The notes: generated by a model from the sequence alone, not told the origin. A DNA stretch of 64,000 bases from Streptomyces corallincola (GCF_019104725.1 NZ_JAHRXF010000024.1:1-64000), one strand, 5' to 3'; shown: positions 48,283 through 56,403, counted from the first letter of the stretch. Made by a program: numbers and translations.

Positions 48283-48929
48283 CGCACCTCCCCGCGCGCG
48301 AGGTGCGAGAACCAGCTGACGTGCCGGTCCACCACCGCGACGGCCGCCTCCGCGTCCCCGGCGCGCAGCGCGTCGAGGAGTTCCTCGTGCTCGGCGAGGG
48401 TCTTGGCGATGCGGTCGGGGTGGGAGTGCATGACGGCGACGCCCATCCGGAGCTGACGGTCGCGGAGTTGGTCGTAGAGGCGGGCGAGGATCTGGTTGCC
48501 GCCGCTGCGCACGATCTCGGCGTGGAAGCTGCGGTCGGTGGTCGCGGCGGCGGCGAAGTCCCCGGCGGCGGCCTGCTCGCGCTGCCGCTCCAGGAGTACG
48601 GCGAGCCGGTCCAGCAGACCGGGCGGGGCGGGTACGGCCCGGCGGGCGGCGTGGGACTCCACCAGCAGCCGGGTCTCGACCACGTCCGCGATCTCCTGCG
48701 CGGAGACCGGCAGGACGAGGGCGCCCTTCTTCGGGTAGAGCCGGAGCAGGCCCTCCACCTCCAGGCGGAGCAGCGCCTCGCGGACGGGGGTGCGGGAGAC
48801 GCCCACGGCGTCCGCGAGTTCGCCCTCGGTGAGCAGGGTGCCGCCTTCGTACCGGCGGTCGAGGACGCCCTGTTTGACATGGGTGTAGACGCGTTCGGCG
48901 GCGGGCGGCTGTCTGGTCGGCATGGCCAT
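48279..48929 (-). CDS. GntR-family regulator, FadR (FCD) subclass
   Basis: 216-aa repressor-type protein. The winged HTH spans residues 8-72 (ERVYTHVKQGVLDRRYEGGT, LLTEGELADAVGVSRTPVRE, ALLRLEVEGLLRLYPKKGAL). An FCD effector domain follows, with the usual metal-binding Asp/His set (ATTDRSFHAEIV, HPDRIAKTLAEHEELLDAL and the terminal VVDRHVSWFSH). ATG 48929 is favoured because a TATCCT box lies 6 bases before it, predicting a leaderless message; starts at 48959 and 48923 are in frame. It is the first gene of a two-gene operon with the MFS transporter, whose expression it probably controls. Confidence 0.9.
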   Translation of the reverse strand: MAMPTRQPPAAERVYTHVKQGVLDRRYEGGTLLTEGELADAVGVSRTPVREALLRLEVEGLLRLYPKKGALVLPVSAQEIADVVETRLLVESHAARRAVPAPPGLLDRLAVLLERQREQAAAGDFAAAATTDRSFHAEIVRSGGNQILARLYDQLRDRQLRMGVAVMHSHPDRIAKTLAEHEELLDALRAGDAEAAVAVVDRHVSWFSHLARGEVR

Positions 48930-48935
48930 GCCGAC

Positions 48936-48941
48936 AGGATA
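48936..48941 (-). promoter_or_regulatory. -10 box of leaderless promoter
   Basis: On the minus strand TATCCT is followed by GTCGGC and ATG 48929. This supports the chosen start of the GntR gene. Confidence 0.5.
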
Positions 48942-49116
48942 GATACAACACGTACGCAAGAGGCAGGGCCGTCCACGATACGAACGTGACGCATATCACC
49001 CCGTTCGGATGCGCAACCTTCCGGGCTGCCGACGTGTCAGACATGTGCGGCCCCACTTTCTCGACCTCAACTTGGCCGCATTTCAGGGGCATTCAAGACA
49101 ATCGGGGTATTCCACT

Positions 49117-50016
49117 TTGATTACCGGCATCAAGGGCACCCGCCGTTTCCGCCGAGCCACCGCCGTCGCCATCACCTCCGGCGCGCTGCTCACCACCGGG
49201 GCCCTCACCGCTGCGCCCGCCCAGGCCGTCACGACGCCCTCGATCGTGGCCAAGGGCGGCTACGTGATGAACAACTCCACCGGTACGTCGCTCTTCACCA
49301 AGGCGGCGGACACCAAGCGCTCCACCGGCTCCACCACGAAGATCATGACCGCCAAGGTCGTCCTCGCGCAGTCGAACCTGAACCTGGACGCCACGGTCAC
49401 GATCAAGAAGGAGTACAGCGACTACGTCGTCAAGAACAACGCGTCCCAGGCGCATCTGATCGTCGGTGACAGGGTCACCGTCCGTCAGCTCCTCTACGGC
49501 CTGATGCTCCCGTCCGGCTGCGACGCCGCGTACGCGCTGGCCGACAAGTACGGCAGCGGCTCGACCATGTCGGCCCGCGTGTCCAACTTCATCGGCAAGA
49601 TGAACAGCGCCGCGAAGGCGCTGAAGCTGAAGAACACGCACTTCGACTCGTTCGACGGCATCGGCAAGGGCACCAACTACTCGACGCCGCGCGACCTGAC
49701 GAAGATCGCTTCCAGCGCGATGAAGAGCGCGAACTTCCGCGCCATCGTCAAGACGAAGTCGTACACCGCGAAGACGAAGACGAAGACCGGTTCCACCCGC
49801 ACGATGGCCACCTGGACCAACACCAACGGCCTGCTCAGCAGCTACAGCGGCACCATCGGCGTCAAGACCGGTTCCGGCCCCGAGGCCGGTTACTGCCTCG
49901 TCTTCGCCGCCACCCGCAACGGCAAGACCGTCATCGGCACCGTGCTCTCCTCCACGTCCATCCCGAACCGCGAATCGGACGCGAAGAAGCTCCTGACCTA
50001 CGGCTTCGCCAAGTAG
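49117..50016 (+). CDS. Serine DD-transpeptidase/penicillin-binding protein, Streptomyces K15 type
   Basis: 299-aa exported peptidase of family S11. A basic signal peptide (ITGIKGTRRFRRATAVAITS, then GALLTTGALTAAPAQA) is cleaved before VTTPS, leaving 262 residues. In mature numbering the catalytic SxxK is Ser35-Thr-Thr-Lys38, the second motif is Ser96-Gly97-Cys98 and the third is Lys-Thr-Gly in GVKTGSGPEAG. As I remember the Streptomyces K15 DD-transpeptidase, mature length, positions and the unusual Cys in SGC all coincide, and sequence similarity is high throughout. It acts on D-Ala-D-Ala peptidoglycan stems outside the membrane and is penicillin-sensitive. The start is uncertain: TTG 49117 fits the signal peptide, while an ATG at 49009 gives an improbable N-terminus. 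Confidence 0.9.
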   Translation: MITGIKGTRRFRRATAVAITSGALLTTGALTAAPAQAVTTPSIVAKGGYVMNNSTGTSLFTKAADTKRSTGSTTKIMTAKVVLAQSNLNLDATVTIKKEYSDYVVKNNASQAHLIVGDRVTVRQLLYGLMLPSGCDAAYALADKYGSGSTMSARVSNFIGKMNSAAKALKLKNTHFDSFDGIGKGTNYSTPRDLTKIASSAMKSANFRAIVKTKSYTAKTKTKTGSTRTMATWTNTNGLLSSYSGTIGVKTGSGPEAGYCLVFAATRNGKTVIGTVLSSTSIPNRESDAKKLLTYGFAK

Positions 50017-50053
50017 GCAGCTTTCGGAGACGGATTGATCCGCACAGGGATGA

Positions 50054-50087
50054 AGAGGGCCCGCCGCATCAACGCGGCGGGCCCTCT
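50054..50087. terminator. Perfect 14-bp hairpin between convergent genes
   Basis: AGAGGGCCCGCCGC-ATCAAC-GCGGCGGGCCCTCT lies between the DD-transpeptidase gene and the minus-strand DUF397 gene. Confidence 0.8.
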
Positions 50088-50100
50088 CCGTCGTTCGGGA

Positions 50101-50274
50101 CTACTGCAAACCGGCGGCGAATCCGGCCCAGGCGGACGGAGCCACGACGAGTACGGGGCCGTCCTCCACCTTGGAGTCACGCACCGCCACAACAGCGGCC
50201 ACGTTCCGGGCCACCTCGACGCACTCGCCAGTGGCGCTGCTGTAACTGGACTTGACGAACTCGAAGTGCGGCAT
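50101..50274 (-). CDS. DUF397 protein, copy 2
   Basis: 57-aa protein MPHFEFVKSSYSS-ATGECVEVARNV, then VAVRDSK and VLVVAPSAWAGFAAGLQ. This is the DUF397 pattern (F-x-KSSYS...CVEVA...VAVRDSK...W..F). It is one of two tandem paralogues downstream of a WhiJ-like XRE gene. Small DUF397 proteins partner such regulators in Streptomyces development loci, perhaps as toxin/antitoxin-like or regulatory partners. It is too short to appear in ordinary ORF lists. It shares most residues with the 50305-50478 copy, indicating recent duplication. Confidence 0.9.
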   Translation of the reverse strand: MPHFEFVKSSYSSATGECVEVARNVAAVVAVRDSKVEDGPVLVVAPSAWAGFAAGLQ

Positions 50275-50304
50275 GATCCACAGCTCCCTTCCGTGCTTCG
50301 GAAA

Positions 50305-50478
50305 CTACTTCAACCCGGCGGCGAATCCGGCCCACGCGGACGGAGCCACGACCAGGACAGGGCTGTCCATCAGCTTGGAGTCACGCACCGCCACGACAGC
50401 GGCCACGTTCCGGGCCACCTCGACGCACTCACCGTTGCCGCTGCTGTAACTGGACTTGACGAACTCGAAGTGCGGCAT
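50305..50478 (-). CDS. DUF397 protein, copy 1
   Basis: 57-aa paralogue of the next gene with the same length and order of motifs (MPHFEFVKSSYSS, ECVEVARNVAAVVAVRDSK, VLVVAPSAWAGFAAGLK). Its start codon is three bases from the stop of the XRE regulator, so the two are co-translated. The C-terminal Lys and the middle (KLMDSP) differ from copy 2. It probably works with the upstream WhiJ-like protein. Confidence 0.9.
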   Translation of the reverse strand: MPHFEFVKSSYSSGNGECVEVARNVAAVVAVRDSKLMDSPVLVVAPSAWAGFAAGLK

Positions 50479-50481
50479 GAC

Positions 50482-51363
50482 TCACAACTCCTTGCGGATG
50501 CGCTCGATCAGGGCGGTGGAGTCGCGTAGAGCGCGCCCGGCACGGGAGATCCGCTCGAACGTGGCGTTGTGCCGCGCGGCATCCTCTTCGCTCTCCAGCC
50601 ACAGCGTAGACGAGGTCGTGTCCATGTAGACCACGTCCATCGCGCCGGGTTCTGCGAACGAGACGATGCTGAAGGCGCCGGTCATCCCCGGATGCGAACC
50701 GGCGCTGAACGGGATCAACTGGAGCTTCACGTTCGGCAGTTCGGTCACTGCCGCCAGATGTGCCAACTGGGTGCGCATGACGTCCCGGCTGCCGACGAGT
50801 TGATGCAGTGCCGCCTCGCCCACCAACACCCACAGGTTCAAAGGGTTGCCGTCGCTCAGCCGGGCCTGTCGGGCGATCTTCGCTTCCACGAAGCGTTCGA
50901 TCTCTTCGGGGTCGTCCCAGGACGCGTTGCCGACAGCCAGCGCCCTGGCGTAGTCGGGCGTCTGGAGGAGGCCCGGCACGAACGCTCCTTGCCAGGTGCG
51001 GACCCCGGTCGCGATGTCCTCAAGAGCGACGTACTCCACGAGGGAGCGAAGCTCGGGGTACTGATTCCACCAGCCCTTCGCCCGGCGTCGTTCCCGGTCC
51101 GCCTTCGCCAGCGCCAGCAGCCTGCCGAGCACCGCCTCGTCCTGCTCGCCGTACAGATGGCACAGCGCCCGTACATCAGGGTCGCGTAGCGGCACCTGCC
51201 CGCGTTCGATCTTGGCGACCTTGGCGACGGACGCGGTCAGCGCCTCGGCCGCGTGCGTCTGTCGCAGCCCGCACTGCTCCCGCATGCGCAGCAACTCGCC
51301 ACCGAGCCTGCGCCCGAGAACGGTTGCGATCGTCCTGCCCCGGTTCGGATCTCTACCGGCCAT
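50482..51363 (-). CDS. WhiJ-like XRE regulator (HTH plus DUF5753)
   Basis: 293-aa cytoplasmic regulator. The Cro/C1-type HTH is at residues 15-75 (LGGELLRMREQCGLRQTHAA, EALTASVAKVAKIERGQVPL). DUF5753 occupies about 95-285 (YPELRSLVEYVALEDIATGV, QGAFVPGLLQTPDYARAL, RQARLSDGNPLNLWVLVGEA, ALHQLVGS, VKLQLIPFSAGSHPGMTGAF), with the typical ending LIERIRKEL. This family includes WhiJ of S. coelicolor, which acts in development together with small DUF397 proteins and an RsbW-like ATPase. All three types are present in this locus, with two DUF397 genes downstream and the ATPase divergent. Confidence 0.93.
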   Translation of the reverse strand: MAGRDPNRGRTIATVLGRRLGGELLRMREQCGLRQTHAAEALTASVAKVAKIERGQVPLRDPDVRALCHLYGEQDEAVLGRLLALAKADRERRRAKGWWNQYPELRSLVEYVALEDIATGVRTWQGAFVPGLLQTPDYARALAVGNASWDDPEEIERFVEAKIARQARLSDGNPLNLWVLVGEAALHQLVGSRDVMRTQLAHLAAVTELPNVKLQLIPFSAGSHPGMTGAFSIVSFAEPGAMDVVYMDTTSSTLWLESEEDAARHNATFERISRAGRALRDSTALIERIRKEL

Positions 51364-51603
51364 CTCTCTCCGCCTCCCCGGTCGATGCACCGCCAATTCT
51401 GACGGCTCACCGATTCGACTATTCGTTCGGACATCAATATTTCTGCGACAACCGGTTGATGACGAAGAGATTCTACCGCTACCTTCAGTATCAAGTCGCT
51501 TACTCCCAGGAACGGTTGGCGGAAGTGCACCGCGCTGCGTGCGCGGCAGAGCCACCCCATCCGGCCACCCGTGTCTCCCGGTATCGCTCAAGGAGGTCCG
51601 TCG

Positions 51604-52071
51604 ATGTCCGACGCATGCCCGCCCCCCGGCATCAAGAAGTACGACCGCTACGACACCGCCACCTACGCGCCGTACCCGAGAAGCGTGCCGCTCGCGCGGC
51701 GCAACGTCGCGCGGCTGACGGCGCTGTGGGGACAGGACGCCCTCGTGGCGGACGCGGCGCTGATCGCGGGCGAGTTGTGCGCCAACGCAGTGCTGCACGG
51801 GTGCCTGCGGGACCGGCTGTTCCGGGTGGAGACCTCGCTCACGGGCGGAGTCCTGCGCATCACCGTCACGGACCCCAAGGGCGAGCGGCTGCCCGAACCC
51901 CGGCAGGCAGGGGCGGACGAGCAGTTCGGGCGTGGACTGCTTCTGGTGCGTGCCGTGGCGACGCGGTGGGCGGTGGAGAAGCTGACCGTGGGCAAGAGCG
52001 TCTGGGCCGAACTGGACACGTCCGGCACCGTGCCACAGGCCCTGAACACCTCGCGCCTGTCGGGAGAGTGA
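51604..52071 (+). CDS. RsbW-like HATPase (anti-sigma-factor-kinase type)
   Basis: 155-aa ATP-binding protein from ATG 51604 with the strong site AAGGAGG 7 bases upstream. HATPase_c_2 boxes are visible: N-box DAALIAGELCANAVLHGCLR, G1 ITVTDPKGERLPE and G2 FGRGLLLVRAVATRWAVEKL. RsbW/SpoIIAB-type proteins bind a sigma factor or phosphorylate an antagonist; in Streptomyces many orphan copies sit beside WhiJ-like genes. It is divergent from the XRE gene with a 240-bp intergenic region, so the XRE protein could control both directions. Confidence 0.92.
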   Translation: MSDACPPPGIKKYDRYDTATYAPYPRSVPLARRNVARLTALWGQDALVADAALIAGELCANAVLHGCLRDRLFRVETSLTGGVLRITVTDPKGERLPEPRQAGADEQFGRGLLLVRAVATRWAVEKLTVGKSVWAELDTSGTVPQALNTSRLSGE

Positions 52072-52092
52072 CGGAGTGCCGGATACGGCGAC

Positions 52093-52123
52093 GGGCCGCG
52101 CACCCGGTGAGGATGCGCGGCCC
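52093..52123. terminator. Hairpin between convergent genes
   Basis: GGGCCGCGCA and TGCGCGGCCC form a perfect 10-bp stem with an 11-base loop, between the HATPase gene and the last bkd gene. Confidence 0.7.
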
Positions 52124-52143
52124 GGTCGATGAGCCGGAGGCGG

Positions 52144-53622
52144 TTACGCCCAGGTCATCAGCCGCTTCGGGTTCTCCAGGATCGCTGCCGTGTCGGCCAG
52201 GACCTTGGAGCCGAGTTCGCCGTCCACCAGGCGGTGGTCGAAGCTGAGGGCCAGGGTGGTGACCTGGCGGGGCTTGACCTTGCCCTTGTGGACCCAGGGC
52301 TGGAGCCTGATGGCGCCGACGGCGAGGATGGCGGACTCGCCGGGGTTGAGGATGGGGGTGCCGGTGTCCACGCCGAAGACGCCGACGTTGGTGATGGTCA
52401 CCGTGCCGCCCTGCATCGCCGCCGGGGACGTCCTGCCCTCGCGGGCGGTGGACACCAGTTCGCCCAGGGCGCCCGCCAGTTGGGGCAGGGTCTTGGCGTC
52501 GGCGTCCTTGATGTTCGGGACGAGCAGACCGCGCGGGGTGGCGGCGGCGATGCCCAGGTTGACGTAGTGCTTGAGCACGATCTCCTGGTTCGCCTCGTCC
52601 CAGGCCGCGTTGATCTCCGGGTTGCGCCGGATGGCGACCAGCAGGGCCTTGGCGATCAGCAGCAGCGGGTTGACCCGCAGCCCCTGGAACTCCTTGTCCT
52701 GCTTCAGCTCCTCGACCAGCTTCATCGTGCGGGTCACGTCCACCGTCACGAACTCCGTGACGTGCGGGGCGGTGAACGCCGAGCCGATCATGGCCTGCGC
52801 GGTCGCCTTGCGGACACCCTTGACCGGGACACGGGTCTCGCGGGCGCCCGCGCCCTCCTGGCCGACCGGGGCGGGAGCCGCCGGTACGGCGACGGGGGCC
52901 GCCGCCGTCTCCACGGGCGCCGGGGCGACGGGAGCCACCGCCGCGTGCACGTCCTCGCGGGTGATCACGCCGTCCTTGCCGGACGGGACGACCAGGGCCA
53001 GGTCCACGCCCAGGTCCTTCGCCAGCTTGCGCACCGGCGGCTTGGCCAGCGGGCGGGAGGCGGCGGGGGCCTCGGGCACCGGCACGGGGGCGGGGGCCGC
53101 GTGGCCGTTCAGCTCGGCCTGGATCGCACCGGCCGCCTGGGCGCCGTCGGCCGCCGGGGCGCCCTTGCGGGGGCGGCGGCGGGTCGCGGACGTGGAGACG
53201 CCGTACCCGACCAGCACCGGCTGGCGGGCCTCCTTCTTCGGCTCCTCCGCGACAGCAGCGGCGGCCGGAGCGGCCGGAGCCACCGGGGCCGGAGCCGTCG
53301 CCTGCTCGGGCAGCGCCTCGGCGGCGGGCGCGGCGGCCACGGGGGCCGTGCCCGCCGAGCCGCCCGACACGTCCACCGCGATGATGGACGTACCCACGTC
53401 CACCGTGGTGCCCTCGGCGAAGTGCAGGGCGTGCACCACACCGTCGTAGGGGATGGGGAGTTCGACGGCCGCCTTGGCGGTCTCGACCTCGCACACCACC
53501 TGCCCGTCGGTCACCGTGTCACCGGGCTGGACGTACCACTTGAGGATCTCGGCCTCGGTGAGCCCCTCGCCCACGTCGGGCATCTTGAACTCGCGCACGG
53601 AAGCTTCCGTCATCGTCGTCAC
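52144..53622 (-). CDS. bkdC: Branched-chain 2-oxo acid dehydrogenase E2 (lipoamide acyltransferase)
   Basis: 492-aa core component of the branched-chain alpha-keto acid dehydrogenase complex. It moves isobutyryl, isovaleryl or 2-methylbutyryl groups from E1-bound lipoate to CoA. An N-terminal lipoyl domain has the lipoylated Lys in CEVETAKAAVELP (about residue 48). Ala/Pro-rich linkers follow, then a peripheral-subunit-binding domain (PPVRKLAKDLGVDLALVVPS). The trimer-forming catalytic domain contains LSFDHRLVDGELG (His and Asp of the active site). It is the third gene of the operon, 11 bases after E1 beta. No E3 gene follows, so E3 is supplied elsewhere. Products feed branched fatty-acid and polyketide starter units. 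Confidence 0.93.
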   Translation of the reverse strand: MTTMTEASVREFKMPDVGEGLTEAEILKWYVQPGDTVTDGQVVCEVETAKAAVELPIPYDGVVHALHFAEGTTVDVGTSIIAVDVSGGSAGTAPVAAAPAAEALPEQATAPAPVAPAAPAAAAVAEEPKKEARQPVLVGYGVSTSATRRRPRKGAPAADGAQAAGAIQAELNGHAAPAPVPVPEAPAASRPLAKPPVRKLAKDLGVDLALVVPSGKDGVITREDVHAAVAPVAPAPVETAAAPVAVPAAPAPVGQEGAGARETRVPVKGVRKATAQAMIGSAFTAPHVTEFVTVDVTRTMKLVEELKQDKEFQGLRVNPLLLIAKALLVAIRRNPEINAAWDEANQEIVLKHYVNLGIAAATPRGLLVPNIKDADAKTLPQLAGALGELVSTAREGRTSPAAMQGGTVTITNVGVFGVDTGTPILNPGESAILAVGAIRLQPWVHKGKVKPRQVTTLALSFDHRLVDGELGSKVLADTAAILENPKRLMTWA

Positions 53623-53633
53623 GAACCCTCTCC

Positions 53634-54620
53634 TCAGTACGCCAGGGCACGATCGACGGCGTCGAGCACCCGGTCCAGGTCCGGCAGGTACTCCTCCTCC
53701 AGGCGGGCCGGGGGGTACGGGGCGTGATAGCCGCCGACCCGGAGCACCGGTGCCTCCAGGTGGTAGAAGCAGCGCTCCGTGATCCGGGCGGCGATCTCCG
53801 CGCCGGAGCCGAAGAACACCGGTGCCTCGTGGACCACGACCAGACGGCGGGTCTTCTCCACCGACCCCTGGATGGTGTCGAAGTCCAGCGGGGAGACCGA
53901 CCGCAGGTCCAGGACCTCCAGGGAGCGTCCCTCCTCGGCGGCGGCGTCGGCCACCTGGAGGCAGAGCTTCACCATCGGGCCGTAGGCGGCGAGGGTGAGG
54001 TCGGTGCCCTCGCGGGCGACGACGGCTTTGTGCAGCGGGCCGGGGATGGCCTCCGTGCTGACCTCGCCCTTGTCCCAGTAGCGCCGCTTGGGCTCGAAGT
54101 AGATCACCGGGTCGTCGCTCTGGATGGCCTGCTGCATCATCCAGTAAGCGTCCGAGGCGTTGGAAGGGCTGACCACCTTCAGGCCCGCCACGTGCGCGAA
54201 CAGCGCCTCGGGGGACTCGGAGTGGTGCTCGACCGCGCCGATGCCGCCGCCGTAGGGGATGCGGATGACGACCGGCATCTTGACCTTGCCCAGCGAGCGG
54301 GCGTGCATCTTGGCCAGCTGGGTGACGATCTGGTCGTAGGCCGGGAAGACGAAGCCGTCGAACTGGATCTCCACCACCGGGCGGTACCCGCGCAGGGCGA
54401 GGCCGATCGCGGTGCCCACGATGCCGGACTCGGCCAGCGGGGTGTCGATGACCCGGCTGTCGCCGAAGTCCTTCTGGAGGCCGTCGGTGACGCGGAAGAC
54501 ACCGCCGAGCTTGCCGACGTCCTCACCCATCACGAGGACCTTGGGGTCCGTCTCCAGCGCGCGGCGCAGCGACTCGTTGATCGCCTTGGCGAGCGGCATG
54601 GTCCTGGTCTCGGCTGCCAT
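53634..54620 (-). CDS. bkdB: Branched-chain 2-oxo acid dehydrogenase E1 beta
   Basis: 328-aa transketolase-type subunit that pairs with E1 alpha in an alpha2-beta2 heterotetramer. It holds the pyrimidine half of thiamine diphosphate: LVMGEDVGKLGGVFRVTDGL (the conserved Glu), IDTPLAESGIVGTAIGLALR and IPYGGGIGAVEHHSES (active-site His). The C-terminal transketolase domain is LTLAAYGPMVKLCLQVADAA, FFGSGAEIAARITE. Its start is two bases from the E1 alpha stop. The alpha/beta split form argues for 2-oxo acid (branched-chain) use, since the Streptomyces pyruvate dehydrogenase E1 is a single AceE-type chain. Confidence 0.95.
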   Translation of the reverse strand: MAAETRTMPLAKAINESLRRALETDPKVLVMGEDVGKLGGVFRVTDGLQKDFGDSRVIDTPLAESGIVGTAIGLALRGYRPVVEIQFDGFVFPAYDQIVTQLAKMHARSLGKVKMPVVIRIPYGGGIGAVEHHSESPEALFAHVAGLKVVSPSNASDAYWMMQQAIQSDDPVIYFEPKRRYWDKGEVSTEAIPGPLHKAVVAREGTDLTLAAYGPMVKLCLQVADAAAEEGRSLEVLDLRSVSPLDFDTIQGSVEKTRRLVVVHEAPVFFGSGAEIAARITERCFYHLEAPVLRVGGYHAPYPPARLEEEYLPDLDRVLDAVDRALAY

Positions 54621-54622
54621 GA

Positions 54623-55834
54623 TCAGACCCCCTCTGCGTCCGAGAACGACGCCTGGTAGGCGGCGAATCCGGCGCGCTCCTCATCGACGAGCGAGTGCCC
54701 GTCCGCGTACACGTTCTCGAAGATGGCGAAGCGGTCCGGGTCCGGCATCGAGCGGACCGCTTCCCGCACTCGCCTGCCCAACGCCTCGGACTCGGTCTCC
54801 AGTTCCTCGAAGAATCCCTCGTCCGCGTGGTTTGCGGCCTCCAGGTGGCGGCGCAGGCGCAGCATCGGGTCCTTCGCCTCCCAGGCGAGCCGCTCCTCGT
54901 CGCCCCGGTACCGGCTGGGGTCGTCGGAGGTGGTGTGGGCGCCCATCCGGTAGGTGAACGCCTCGACCAGGGTGGGGCCCTCGCCGTTGCGGGCGCGCTC
55001 CAGCGCCCACCTGGTGACCGCGAGGCAGGCCAGCACGTCGTTGCCGTCCACGCGGACGCCCGGGAAGCCGTAGCCCTGCGCGCGCTGGTACAGCGGCACA
55101 CGGGTCTGCTTCTCGGTGGGCTCGGAGATGGCCCACTGGTTGTTCTGGCAGAAGAAGACCACCGGCGCGTTGTAGACGGCCGCGAAGGTGAACGACTCGG
55201 CCACGTCGCCCTGGCTGGAGGCGCCGTCGCCGAAGTACGCGATCACGGCCGAGTCGGCGCCGTCCTTGGCCACGCCCATCGCGTAGCCGGTGGCGTGCAG
55301 CGTCTGCGAGCCGATGACGATCGTGTAGAGGTGGAAGTTGTTGCCGTTCGGGTCCCAGCCGCCGTTGTTGACGCCCCGGAACATGCCGAGCAGGTTGGCC
55401 GGGTCCACGCCACGGCACCAGGCGACGCCGTGCTCGCGGTAGGTCGGGAAGACGTAGTCGTCGTCGCGCAGGGCGCGGCCGGAGCCGATCTGCGCGGCCT
55501 CCTGGCCGAGCAGCGAGGCCCACAGGCCCAGCTCGCCCTGGCGCTGGAGCGCGGTGGCCTCGGCGTCGAAGCGCCGGGTGAGCACCATGTCGCGGTACAG
55601 GCCGCGCAGGTCCTCCGGGGTGATCCCGGCGACGTAGGAGTCGTACGTGGCGTTCTTGACGCGCTTGCCCTCGGGCGTCAGGAGCTGTACGAGTTCCGGG
55701 TCGGTGTTCTTCCTGCTGCGGGTGGTGCGGGCGGCCCGCCCGGTGCCGGTGGCTCCGGTGGTTCCACCGGTGGTGCCGGCCTTGCCTGCGGCGCTGCGTC
55801 GCGGCTTGCGCGCGGCACTGCTGTCCACGGTCAC
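54623..55834 (-). CDS. bkdA: Branched-chain 2-oxo acid dehydrogenase E1 alpha
   Basis: 403-aa subunit binding the diphosphate of ThDP. The motif begins at GDGASSQGDVAESFTFAAVY and ends in NNQWAIS (GDG-x-NN). LHATGYAMGVAKDG and YRMGAHTTSDDPSRYR (phosphorylation-loop region) are typical of BkdA/PdhA. The first 45 residues are a disordered Ala/Gly/Thr stretch (GTTGGTTGATGTGRAARTT), longer than in many homologues. As first gene of the bkdABC operon it follows a 570-bp non-coding region containing a short palindrome, which is the likely control site. S. coelicolor has two bkd loci (recalled); gene order here is A-B-C without E3. Confidence 0.95.
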   Translation of the reverse strand: MTVDSSAARKPRRSAAGKAGTTGGTTGATGTGRAARTTRSRKNTDPELVQLLTPEGKRVKNATYDSYVAGITPEDLRGLYRDMVLTRRFDAEATALQRQGELGLWASLLGQEAAQIGSGRALRDDDYVFPTYREHGVAWCRGVDPANLLGMFRGVNNGGWDPNGNNFHLYTIVIGSQTLHATGYAMGVAKDGADSAVIAYFGDGASSQGDVAESFTFAAVYNAPVVFFCQNNQWAISEPTEKQTRVPLYQRAQGYGFPGVRVDGNDVLACLAVTRWALERARNGEGPTLVEAFTYRMGAHTTSDDPSRYRGDEERLAWEAKDPMLRLRRHLEAANHADEGFFEELETESEALGRRVREAVRSMPDPDRFAIFENVYADGHSLVDEERAGFAAYQASFSDAEGV

Positions 55835-56390
55835 GTGTGCTCCTCCGTCGTTCCGGCCCTCGGGGTTGCCGGGAGGCTGGGGTCCTCCCCGGCCCGTTCC
55901 GAGCGCGGGGAGAGCGGCTCACCGTTTCTCTGCCACCGGGCACGGGGTGGGTGCCGGAAGGCCGGGAAAGGGCGTGACAGGTGCCCCGGCGAGCGTCCTG
56001 CGGCTTTCACGTTACCCAGTGCTCCACATTTCTGTGAAACCCCTCCTGACCTGCGTTTTTGCTTGGATTTCCAAGTAAATCCGCGAGCGCTGGAGAGCTG
56101 CTGGTCACAGCCTTGCAGGAGGCCGGAGCAGGGGCACGTTATCCCGGCCACCCCGGCGACGGGAAGAGTCGGCCTGTGACTCCCGCCTCAGCCGCAAGCG
56201 GGGAAATGTGCGGGTATTCCGGTACGGGTGGATCAGCGCGCGCGGAAAATCCCCTGCGGAAAACGCTCTCCGCTTTCGGGCGCGCGGCGGGATTTTCACT
56301 TCGTCGTTCACCCCGATGCGCCGGGTGACCGATTGCGACCGACGGCGACTGACCGTGACAAACCCCAGCTCAAGGCGCCCGTCCGTGCCC
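55835..56390. other. Long non-coding region upstream of bkd
   Basis: No convincing gene. Both strands have short open frames of shifting composition without ribosome-binding sites. It is noticeably more AT-rich than its surroundings between 56020 and 56240 (runs such as GCGTTTTTGCTTGG and GGAAAATCCCC) and carries the palindrome at 56062-56075. It must hold the bkd promoter and, at its right end, the promoter of the APH-like gene. Confidence 0.6.
56062..56075. promoter_or_regulatory. CTTGGA-TT-TCCAAG palindrome
   Basis: Exact 6-bp inverted repeat with a 2-base spacer, about 230 bp before the bkdA start in an AT-rich patch. It is a candidate binding site for an Lrp/AsnC-type or other regulator of branched-chain amino acid catabolism. 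No regulator gene adjoins it. Confidence 0.4.
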
Positions 56391-56396
56391 TAGCAT
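56391..56396 (+). promoter_or_regulatory. -10 box of leaderless promoter
   Basis: TAGCAT is followed by 7 bases and GTG 56404, with no ribosome-binding site. It predicts a leaderless transcript for the APH-like gene. Confidence 0.55.
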
Positions 56397-56403
56397 CTGG
56401 CGC

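Noticed and set aside
52144..55834. Pyruvate dehydrogenase operon
   Set aside because: The split E1 alpha/E1 beta plus E2 arrangement could fit, but Streptomyces pyruvate dehydrogenase uses a single AceE-type E1, and the sequence layout matches bkd. Some doubt remains without alignment.
56059..56328. Small genes in the bkd upstream region
   Set aside because: Frames on both strands lack ribosome-binding sites, have unbiased codon third positions and encode no recognisable sequence.
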